This document shows positions 22,891-29,219 of a stretch of 29,219 nt of DNA, one piece after another (position 1 is the first letter of the stretch; each line of letters opens with the position of its first letter). The notes under the pieces are model-generated. The model was not told where the DNA came from. It did no database searches and saw only the letters and a program-made list of their open reading frames with translations. This DNA comes from CAZKUN01 sp964555935 (GTDB lineage: Bacteria > Armatimonadota > Zipacnadia > Zipacnadales > VGFC01): NCBI GenBank assembly GCA_964555935.1, contig CAZKUN010000105.1, positions 1-29,219 on the forward strand. Direction: 5' to 3'. The translations under genes were made by a program, and so were the position numbers.

Positions 22891-23801
22891 CTAGGCCGCG
22901 GTACCGGTCGACACGCGGTTGCGGCCGGCCTTCTTGCTCTCATACATCAGCCCATCAGCGCGACGGATGAGCGAGTTCGCGTCGTCTTTCATGCCCGCGA
23001 GCGTGGCGCCGATGCTGACGGTCGTGTGGATCTGTTCGTCCCCGACGGGCACCGACGACTGGCCGATGAGCACGCGGAAGCGGTCGGCAATCGAGAACAG
23101 CTCGTCTTCGCAGACATTGGCGACAAGCATCAGGAACTCCTCGCCCCCCCCCAGCGCCCCGCGATGTCGAGCGTGCGAACGTTGCTTAGGAGCGTGTTGG
23201 AGACGACTTTGAGCACCTCATCGCCGATGTCGTGTCCGTGTTGATCGTTGACTCGTTTGAAGTGGTCGATATCGAGGAAGAGGACGCCAAACCGCCAGCG
23301 GTAACGGTTCATCTCGGCGAACTTCGTCTCCAGCGCAGAACGGAGCATGCGCCGGTTGGCCAGCCCCGTGAGATCATCGACAAGGGCGAAACACTCCAGC
23401 TCGCCGATTGGGTCGTCGACGGTGCACATCGTGACTCGTTCCGAGAAGGCCTGGGCGGCGCCGGTGATCTCGCCGGATTCATCGCGGATCGGCGTCACGC
23501 GCGCGTCGACGGGAACGCGATGCCCATCGCGGTGGCGCAAGAACATGTGCGATTCCACCGTCTCGCCCGTGTTGATGGCCTGTCTAATCGGGCAGAATCC
23601 ATCACACAGCCGCACGCCCTCGGCGTTTACGTGCACCAGCATGTTCTCCGAGCACCCCTGCCCGCACGCGTCGTCGTCGCTGAAGCCGGTGATCCGCTGC
23701 GCTGACTGGTTCCAATAGGTGATGCGGCGGTCGCGATCGACCGTGTAGAGACCCTCGTGGAGCATATCGAAGATAGCGCGATCCTGCTGTTGGGGACGCA
23801 T
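22891..23801 (-). CDS. PAS-GGDEF diguanylate cyclase, frame broken inside the GGEEF motif
   Basis: Makes cyclic di-GMP from GTP. Residues 1-125 form a PAS domain (FDMLHEGLYTVDRDRRITYWN...ITGF) of the subtype with four cysteines, Cys46 and Cys50 then Cys66 and Cys70 (LCDGFCPI). The GGDEF domain begins DDLTGLANRR (142-151) and has LFLDIDHFKRVNDQHGHDIGD. The inhibitory RxxD site RTLD lies five residues before the active-site motif. The motif itself falls on nine consecutive Gs (23144-23152 on this strand). In the sequence as given the frame reads RWGGARSS and stops near 23130, while the second half, starting EEFLMLVANVCEDEL and ending at 22891, is in another frame. Two fewer Gs would restore RWGGEEFL and a 302-residue protein. 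The start is ATG 23801. The cause could be a homopolymer error or real slippage. Confidence 0.82.
23144..23152 (-). repeat. Nine-G homopolymer inside the diguanylate cyclase active-site codons
   Basis: Run of nine C on the given strand, nine G on the coding strand, covering the codons of the GGEEF glycines. The canonical motif RWGGEEF needs seven Gs here (ten would give RWGGGEEF). The length is within the range where both sequencing errors and replication slippage are common. Confidence 0.85.
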
Positions 23802-23900
23802 AAAGCCTGCTTTCGCGTGTGGCGTTAGCCCACGCGCGTCCGAGATAGGGCAGGCGCGCGCGAGCAGCAATGAGACGCCAGTCGTCAGGAGGCTCTTACC

Positions 23901-23918
23901 GCGCGCGAGGGTGCGCGC
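23901..23918. other. Short GC inverted repeat between the MscS and diguanylate cyclase genes
   Basis: GCGCGC (23901-23906), loop GAGGGT, GCGCGC (23913-23918). On the minus strand, the direction of both neighbours, no T run follows, so a terminator function is weak. The 161-base region 23802-23962 holds nothing else I can support beyond a presumed promoter for the diguanylate cyclase. Confidence 0.3.
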
Positions 23919-23962
23919 TTTCACGCGAATGTTACGGAATCGTCAAATGATCCATTGCGCGC

Positions 23963-26900
23963 CTATTCCTCAGCCGCGGGCTCGTGCCCCAGCAGGTCGA
24001 TATCGGACGAGCGCACGTGGAGGTCGCGCTGCGGGAATGGGATTTCGATGTTCTCGTCCAGGAATGCGTCCCAGATTCTCCGGCGCAGTACCGGGCCGAC
24101 GTCCTCCATGATGTCCGGGCTCGCAACCCACGCCAGCAGTTCGAAGTCGACGGAGTTGTCGCCAAAGCCCGTCAGACGGATGATCGGTGCGGGATCCGAA
24201 AGGACATCCGGGTCTTCCTCCGCGACGCGCTCCAGTATCGCGTAGACCTTGCTGAGGTCAGTATCGTAGGAGACGCCCACGCTGACTCGCACGCGCAACT
24301 TAGGGTCGCTGATGGTGAAGTTTGTCAGCCGCGACGCCGCGAGATCCGAGTTGGGCACCAGAACGAGGTTTCCGTCGCGGGTGCGGATCGCCGTGCTGCG
24401 GAGGTTGATCGCCTTGATCGTCCCCTGCAGATCGCCCAGATCCACGAAATCGCCCACGGCTGCGGGGCGCTCGATGAGCAGTATGAGCCCGCTGACGAAG
24501 TTGCCAACGATGTCTTGGAGCCCGAATCCAAGCCCGATCCCCGCCATTCCCGCGAAGACGGTCAGGACGCTTAGCTGGAAGCCCGAGGCGAGGATGCCCC
24601 AGATCACCCCACCCGCCAGGATGACGTAAAATGCCAGGTTTGATAGCGCGTAGATGACGCCCGCTTGGAAACGTTCCTGCAGGCCGCGCCAGTTCTGCAC
24701 GCGCGTGCGGATCGCGCGCCCCACCAGGTAGACGATGACGATCAGCACCAGTCCTTTGAGGATGCTGAGCGGCGTCACCTCGGCGCCCTGGACGCTGATA
24801 ATCGAGCGCTTCAGCAGGCTGGCGGCGTAGCTCGCGTGGTACGCGTGCAAGCGCCAGATGGGGATCTGCGCGAGGAGCGCGGCCGCCCACAGAGCGCGCC
24901 GGGACCAGACCCGCCATCCGATTGCCTGGGTCTTCTCGCCGGCGCCGAGGATCAGATGGTCCACGAACAGCACGCCGAAGACGAGCAGCAGCTCTAGCGC
25001 GACGCTCCTGCTGAGAAAGGCTGACAGGTTTGTGTAGCCGCTCGCCGCCGCGACGACGCTCACCAGGACGCCCGCTGCCGACAGCGGGACGAGCAATCGC
25101 CCGACTTGCTGCAACGGCGTCTTGTCAGGCGTCTCTGGCCTTGGCAGGACGGCTCTGAGCCCTCCAGCCCGGCGGGTCATGACGTAGCAGATCAGCAGCA
25201 GACCGCCGCCATAGATGACCTGCAGGACTCGGATGGTCTCTGCTGGTCGCTTCTCGAGGGTCCCCAACAGCCCGATGATGGGCAGCAGCAAGGCGGTGGC
25301 AAAGGCGACGGCCCGCAGGATGCAGCAGCCGTTCTTGGCCACCTGGTCGCCGATGTTGAGAAGCCGGAACTGCGGCGAGTTGGGAGCCATTAGCTCGCGA
25401 AGGCCGAAAATCAGCAGAAAATACGCCGCCCACGCCGCCAGCATCGCCAGGCCCGCGAGCGCCCACCCGCTGTCGAAGCCCCATGCCTGGATCAGCCCGG
25501 CCCATAGCGCGATGAGAACCACAAATCGCCCGACGGGGACCAGCAGCCTCGTCGCTCTCAGCAGATGCCCGGACGCCCCCTCGTGCGGATCGCACTGGCT
25601 CAGAATGCGGCCCGGCACGCGCGGCACCAGGACCCACCCCGTGACCGCGAGCGCCAGCAAAACCAGCGACAGCGCCCCCGAGACAGGCATGTTGGCGCTC
25701 TGGATTGACGCAGTTGCTTCCTGCTTGGCCCCTCGGGCTTGGCCGAGTAGACCGGTCAGTTCATCCTTGGTGGCCGTGAAGGTCGCGCCGCCGATGGGCG
25801 TGGCCGTGCGCGCCGACAGCCTGCGGGGGAGACTGATTTGGATTGCCTTGTTGAGATCGAGCGATAGCTGTGACCCGGCTTCACTGGCGTCGACGGTCTC
25901 GCCGACCAACTTATCGAACAGCTCCACCAGCTCCGACGCGGCCTCCTCACGGTCGGCGAGAACCTGCAGTGCCGAGTCCCAGACGGGCGTGAGCGGGCCG
26001 CCCTGGAGCGCCTCCGCGGATTGCCTGGCATCCGCGAGTTCCGAGCGATAGCGCTCGAGGGACTGCGCGAGTTCAGTCCTCCGGCTAAGGGTCTCGTCAA
26101 ACAGCGCGTTCATGTCCGCGACGGTCTCGTCGGCCCATTCCTGCGCGTCCTCGGCATACATCAGCGGGAGCTTGCTCGTGCTTATCAGGGTCGGCATGCG
26201 CCTGCCGTCATTTTCGAGTTCCTCGGCGATCTCATGGACGCGCCGATGTTCCGCCTCGAACTGAGACCGTTCTGTCTGGAGCGCCGAGAGTTGCATCCGG
26301 GCCTGTCGCGAGAGTTCCGATAAAGCCGCCATGCGATCCGCGTCGGATACCTCGCTGGTCTCGTCAACCGGTGTCGCCAACACCTCCAGGCTCTTCTGCA
26401 CCGTCTCGTCACGCTGTTTCTCAACCTCACGCGACACGGGGCGTGGGGGAGGCCCGACTCGGGTGCGTTTGCGCGGTCGTTCTTCGCGGGCTGGAGGTTG
26501 CGACTTTGCGGGCGGAGGCTGGGGTGCGACCGTGGCAGTGGGCGCGGCATCGGCCGGTTCGCCCGCTGGTGGCTCGTCGGTGTCGGCAGCCTCGGTTTCC
26601 GCCGGATCCGTGCCCTCGACCACTGCCTCGCCACCCTCATCGGTGGGTTCGGTTGCTTCGTCGCCGTCGGCCGACGGCTCGCCGTCGACCGGATCTCCTG
26701 GCGTCGCCGGTTCCTCGTCGGTCACCGGGTCCGTGGGATCACCACCAGCATCGTCCTCTGGCGTCGGTCCCCCGGGATCGGCCTCGTCGCTGGACTCGGG
26801 TTCTGGGGCTGGTTCGTCAACCGGCTCCGGCGTCGGATCGGGCTCGCTAGGCGTTGGCTCCGGTGTGGGTTCGGGAGCCGGGGCTGGGGGATCATCGGCA

Positions 26901-27049
26901 GTCGGCGCGGGGGCGGGCTCCGCCTGGCCCGGAGGCTCGGGTGCTGATGGCGTGTCGCCGCCGTCCTGCGCGAAGCAGAATGCCGCGACCAGCAGGCCGA
27001 TCAGCACGACCCACGTCAACTGTTGCGTGCGTCTTCGTAGCGCGATCAT
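23963..27049 (-). CDS. Large MscS-family mechanosensitive channel with Pro/Glu/Asp-rich N-terminal linker
   Basis: 1028 residues. A signal-type N-terminus (TWVVLIGLLVAAFCFAQDGG, about 11-31) is followed by about 170 residues of almost pure Pro, Glu, Asp, Ala and Thr, then a basic patch (EERPRKRTRVGPPPRP). A coiled-coil-like region (about 205-370, e.g. LQTERSQFEAEHRRVHEIAEEL) would sit outside the inner membrane. About ten transmembrane segments follow (about 445-830). The pore and beta domain (about 800-900) is typical MscS: VFAGMAGIGLGFGLQDIVGN, FVSGLILLIERPAAVGDFVD, TRDGNLVLVPNSDLA. The C-terminal cytoplasmic alpha/beta part ends near 1028. This build matches the large multi-helix MscS members (MscK/YbdG/YjeP type), which protect cells from osmotic downshock. 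ATG 27049, 35 bases after the oxidoreductase gene, so probably one transcript. Confidence 0.9.
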   Translation of the reverse strand: MIALRRRTQQLTWVVLIGLLVAAFCFAQDGGDTPSAPEPPGQAEPAPAPTADDPPAPAPEPTPEPTPSEPDPTPEPVDEPAPEPESSDEADPGGPTPEDDAGGDPTDPVTDEEPATPGDPVDGEPSADGDEATEPTDEGGEAVVEGTDPAETEAADTDEPPAGEPADAAPTATVAPQPPPAKSQPPAREERPRKRTRVGPPPRPVSREVEKQRDETVQKSLEVLATPVDETSEVSDADRMAALSELSRQARMQLSALQTERSQFEAEHRRVHEIAEELENDGRRMPTLISTSKLPLMYAEDAQEWADETVADMNALFDETLSRRTELAQSLERYRSELADARQSAEALQGGPLTPVWDSALQVLADREEAASELVELFDKLVGETVDASEAGSQLSLDLNKAIQISLPRRLSARTATPIGGATFTATKDELTGLLGQARGAKQEATASIQSANMPVSGALSLVLLALAVTGWVLVPRVPGRILSQCDPHEGASGHLLRATRLLVPVGRFVVLIALWAGLIQAWGFDSGWALAGLAMLAAWAAYFLLIFGLRELMAPNSPQFRLLNIGDQVAKNGCCILRAVAFATALLLPIIGLLGTLEKRPAETIRVLQVIYGGGLLLICYVMTRRAGGLRAVLPRPETPDKTPLQQVGRLLVPLSAAGVLVSVVAAASGYTNLSAFLSRSVALELLLVFGVLFVDHLILGAGEKTQAIGWRVWSRRALWAAALLAQIPIWRLHAYHASYAASLLKRSIISVQGAEVTPLSILKGLVLIVIVYLVGRAIRTRVQNWRGLQERFQAGVIYALSNLAFYVILAGGVIWGILASGFQLSVLTVFAGMAGIGLGFGLQDIVGNFVSGLILLIERPAAVGDFVDLGDLQGTIKAINLRSTAIRTRDGNLVLVPNSDLAASRLTNFTISDPKLRVRVSVGVSYDTDLSKVYAILERVAEEDPDVLSDPAPIIRLTGFGDNSVDFELLAWVASPDIMEDVGPVLRRRIWDAFLDENIEIPFPQRDLHVRSSDIDLLGHEPAAEE
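26449..26968 (-). repeat. Low-complexity Pro/Glu/Asp-rich coding repeat in the MscS-like gene
   Basis: Encodes about residues 28-200 of the channel. Short imperfect units such as PEPTPEPTP, SEPDPTPEP, VDEPAPEPE and DPVDGEPSADGDE recur, all strongly acidic, and end in a Lys/Arg-rich patch. The opposite strand stays open as a Gly/Ser-rich frame, which is a composition side effect, not a gene. Likely a flexible, negatively charged periplasmic spacer. Confidence 0.75.
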
Positions 27050-27084
27050 CGCCGCGTTTTTCCCCTATGTGCCTGAGTTCGCCT

Positions 27085-28194
27085 TCACCCGAGCCGCGTC
27101 AGTGGATGTGATCGATCTCGCAGTGGCAGCGGCACGGCCGCGCCGGCCCCGTGTGACTCGTAGGTGGCCAGGATCATCTCCAGAGCGGCCCGCCCGTCTT
27201 CCGCGCTTCCAAGCGGACGCCGGTCGTGTTCGATGCACTCCATCAGCTCTCGCGCGATGAGCTGATTCCCCCACCGAAGGCTGCCATCGGTCAGCAATTC
27301 CGTTCCGCCCACGCCCTCGCTCGTGATCGGTTGCCACGCCGCCCCGCTCTCGCCGGGCGTCCAGGACGGATCCTCCAGCAACCACGCCGTGGGAAGCGCC
27401 CCTGTCCGAACGGAGATGCCGCCCATCGTACCGAGTATCAGCAGTCGGAAGCGCTCGCCCGCGCCATGGTCCGCGCGGCAGGTAGCGAAATGCCCGGTCA
27501 CCGAGTCGTCGAAGCCGTATGTCGCGGTGATCGCGTCGCCGGCGAGCGGGCCGATGCCCTCAGACCCCTCGCGCACGTGTTCTGATGTGATGGGCACTCC
27601 GCCGTCGGTGACGCGTGCAAAGCACCATCTCGCGTCCCCGGCGATCAGCCGCATCAGGTCCATGAGGTGCGTGCCGAGGACCATCATGTCCTCGCCGCCG
27701 CCGCGCCCATCTTCCTTGCCGCGGCAACGCATCTCCAGCAGGCTGCCGATCCGACCTTGGGCGATCAGGTTCCTGATGACCTTCAGCCGCGGGCTGTAAC
27801 GGGTCTGGTGGCAGGTGGCCATCTTCATCCCCGTCTGGCTGCAGGCAGCGACGATCTCGTCGGCCTGCTGCAAGGTCGGGCAGAGCGGCTTCTCGCACAG
27901 AACGCCTTTCACGCCGTCCTCAGCGCACGCGAGCGCCATGTCGTGGTGTTCGTCCAGCCAGCGCGGCCCGATCGCGACGATATCGGGCTTCTCGTAGCGC
28001 AGCATCACGCGGTAGTGCTCGTAGGCGGTCGGCGCGCCCAGACGCTCCTGCGCGGCGATTCGGCCCTCCTCGTTCTCGTCGGCGACCGCGACGATGTCGA
28101 CGTTCGGCAAGTCAAGCCAGACGTTGTCAACGTCGTGCCCATAGTTCCCACGGCCCGTGTGTCCGATTACCGCGACGCGCCAGTCGCCGGCCAT
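27085..28194 (-). CDS. Gfo/Idh/MocA-family NAD(P)-dependent oxidoreductase
   Basis: 369 residues. The Rossmann start WRVAVIGHTGRGNYGHDVDN (5-24) is a GxxGxG-type nucleotide loop. The family's catalytic CEKPL is at 100-104 (Glu101, Lys102, Pro103), and GEDMMVLGTHLMDLMRLI (167-184) holds the histidine-containing helix used in proton transfer. The C-terminal beta-sheet domain (about 150-340) follows the fold of glucose-fructose oxidoreductase and inositol dehydrogenase. It probably oxidises or reduces a sugar, inositol or glycoside ketone in the cytoplasm; substrate unknown. Planctomycete-like genomes carry many such paralogues. ATG 28194 starts the Rossmann strand; only G-rich sequence (a seven-G run at 28201-28207 on this strand) precedes it instead of a clean Shine-Dalgarno. 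Divergent from the YihY gene, 87 bases apart, and 35 bases upstream of the MscS gene. Confidence 0.9.
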   Translation of the reverse strand: MAGDWRVAVIGHTGRGNYGHDVDNVWLDLPNVDIVAVADENEEGRIAAQERLGAPTAYEHYRVMLRYEKPDIVAIGPRWLDEHHDMALACAEDGVKGVLCEKPLCPTLQQADEIVAACSQTGMKMATCHQTRYSPRLKVIRNLIAQGRIGSLLEMRCRGKEDGRGGGEDMMVLGTHLMDLMRLIAGDARWCFARVTDGGVPITSEHVREGSEGIGPLAGDAITATYGFDDSVTGHFATCRADHGAGERFRLLILGTMGGISVRTGALPTAWLLEDPSWTPGESGAAWQPITSEGVGGTELLTDGSLRWGNQLIARELMECIEHDRRPLGSAEDGRAALEMILATYESHGAGAAVPLPLRDRSHPLTRLG

Positions 28195-28281
28195 GTCACG
28201 CCCCCCCGGAGGAAGTCCCTTGCGCTGGGATGAATTGCACCGATGTGCCAAGTTGACTCCGCCGGTCGGGATAACCTGCTC

Positions 28282-29219
28282 ATGTCTGACGAGAACCAAG
28301 AGAGCCTGTGGGACCGGCTCCGCCTGCGTCTCCTGGGCATTGGTGATGCGGTCTTCTCGGTCATGCCCAAGCCGCTCCAGGCAGCCTGGCGGTTTGTGCG
28401 CGACGTCGACAAGCGTTTTCACTTCACTCGGTCGCCCACATCAGCCGCGGCGATCGCGTTCTACGGGATCGTCTGCCTCACCCCCCTGTCGATCTTGATG
28501 GTCATCGGCATCCAATACGCTTCCCAGTGGGATGAAGACGTGGTGGTAGAGGTTCAGGACCTGGTGGCCGACATGGCTCCCGCCGGCGCGGGCGAGCTGG
28601 TCGGCGAGACCATCGAGGAGATGCTGAGCGAGAAGAACCTGTCCGTCACGATCGGCTTGGGCGTGCTGTCCCTCGTTTGGGCGGCAATGCGGCTGTTTGA
28701 GATTCTCGGCGCATCGCTGAACGCCATCTGGCCCACCGCGCAGGAGCGGGGGTTCTTCGGGCGCAAGTTTGTGGGGCTGGTCACGCTGCTGGGCGCGGGA
28801 GTCATGCTTACGGGCTACATGGTCGCGACTTCCGTCGCCGAGACCATTCGGGTGTGGGTGGATGAGTATTTGCTCCTCGACAGCCAGCGGATCGTTCCCG
28901 AGGGATGGGTGCCCCTGATCATCGGCGCGCCGATTGCGTTCTGCGCGTTCTGGTTGCTCTACAAAGCGGTGCCGACCAAGTACGTGCGCAGCCGAGCCGC
29001 CGCCGCCGGGGCCGTCGCGGCCACCATCGGCCTGTTGATCTCACATCCGGTGTTTACTGTCGTGATTAGCCAATCGACCCGGTCCCAGGCGCTCTACGGG
29101 CCCTTGACGAGCGTGGTCGTCTTCGCGCTATGGATGTACTACGGCGCCCAACTCATCTTCTACGGCGCCCACGTCGCCGCCCAAGTCGAGGGAGCCCCCA
29201 TGCCCCTCAAGCAGGGCTC
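28282..29219 (+). CDS. YihY/BrkB-family inner-membrane protein, 3' end cut by window
   Basis: 312 codons are visible and the frame runs off the end, so the protein is incomplete. A cytoplasmic N-terminus SDENQESLWDRLRLRLLG precedes family-typical segments: SAAAIAFYGIVCLTPLSILMV (first transmembrane), GLGVLSLVWAAMRLFEILGASLNAIW, FVGLVTLLGAGVMLTGYMVA, LIIGAPIAFCAFWLLYKAVPTKYVRSRAAAAGAVAATI and YGPLTSVVVFALWMYYGAQLIFYGAHVAAQ. These match the YihY/virulence factor BrkB family (the former RNase BN annotation), whose true function is unclear. The visible length already covers the normal core of six transmembrane helices, so only a short tail is missing. The start is ATG 28282, with only a weak GGGAT upstream; no other in-frame start gives a proper N-terminus. 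Confidence 0.88.
   Translation, partial: MSDENQESLWDRLRLRLLGIGDAVFSVMPKPLQAAWRFVRDVDKRFHFTRSPTSAAAIAFYGIVCLTPLSILMVIGIQYASQWDEDVVVEVQDLVADMAPAGAGELVGETIEEMLSEKNLSVTIGLGVLSLVWAAMRLFEILGASLNAIWPTAQERGFFGRKFVGLVTLLGAGVMLTGYMVATSVAETIRVWVDEYLLLDSQRIVPEGWVPLIIGAPIAFCAFWLLYKAVPTKYVRSRAAAAGAVAATIGLLISHPVFTVVISQSTRSQALYGPLTSVVVFALWMYYGAQLIFYGAHVAAQVEGAPMPLKQG

Noticed and set aside
26331..27260. 309-codon forward Gly/Ser-rich frame opposite the MscS spacer
   Set aside because: Complement of Pro/Glu/Asp-rich codons automatically yields Gly/Ser-rich open frames; no start signal or domain.
1..29219. tRNA, rRNA, CRISPR array, integrase or transposase genes
   Set aside because: Looked for in all gaps and frames; none seen. 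The only repeat structures are those listed.

Overview
The window is a GC-rich (clearly above 60% by eye) bacterial chromosome segment, densely coding on both strands, with frequent GTG/TTG starts and purine-rich ribosome binding sites. No rRNA, tRNA, CRISPR array, intact transposon or plasmid feature was seen. The gene content is a DUF6785/DUF6784-type membrane protein, large secreted glycoside-hydrolase-like proteins, a pectate-lyase-like beta-helix protein, an SGNH hydrolase fused to a CBM9-like domain, a Gfo/Idh/MocA oxidoreductase and an MscS channel with a big extracytoplasmic region. This suggests a free-living diderm of the Armatimonadota, Planctomycetota or Hydrogenedentota kind. That placement is inference from remembered family distribution, not a search. 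A 100-N run shows this is a scaffolded draft, probably a metagenome bin.

Layout. Positions 1-7199 (+): galactokinase (5' cut by the window edge), a degenerate M24 peptidase homologue, then smc and ftsY with a strong hairpin between them. Positions 7213-10639 (-): an operon read aldo/keto reductase, small secreted unknown, SGNH/CBM9 esterase-like protein. Positions 10904-11661 (+): a secreted PAP2 phosphatase, artificially broken by a gap flanked by a duplicated 55-bp contig end. Positions 11490-16637 (-): an operon read DUF6785-like membrane protein, secreted beta-helix protein, membrane PAP2 phosphatase, GT-B glycosyltransferase. Its last gene overlaps the secreted PAP2 gene tail to tail. 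Positions 16850-16942: a 93-bp AT-rich element with 26-bp inverted arms, between divergent genes. Positions 17008-17553 (+): GrpB-family protein. Positions 17571-23801 (-): PAS-GGDEF diguanylate cyclase (frame broken at a nine-G tract inside the GGEEF motif), a 1274-residue secreted multidomain glycosidase-like protein, and a 453-residue cytoplasmic glycosidase-like protein. Positions 23963-28194 (-): Gfo/Idh/MocA oxidoreductase then a large MscS-like channel. Positions 28282-29219 (+): YihY/BrkB membrane protein, cut by the window end.

Common theme (inference): housekeeping genes (smc, ftsY) sit beside several operons that look made for glycan work. These include secreted or surface carbohydrate binding and cleavage (SGNH/CBM9, beta-helix, the 1274-residue protein), a large membrane protein of transporter-like build, cytoplasmic sugar oxidation or activation (Gfo/Idh, aldo/keto reductase, galactokinase), and lipid-linked sugar chemistry (two PAP2 phosphatases around a glycosyltransferase). 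The least described parts are the DUF6785/beta-helix/PAP2/GT operon and the two-gene glycosidase-like operon downstream of a c-di-GMP enzyme. Neither can be assigned a substrate from sequence alone.
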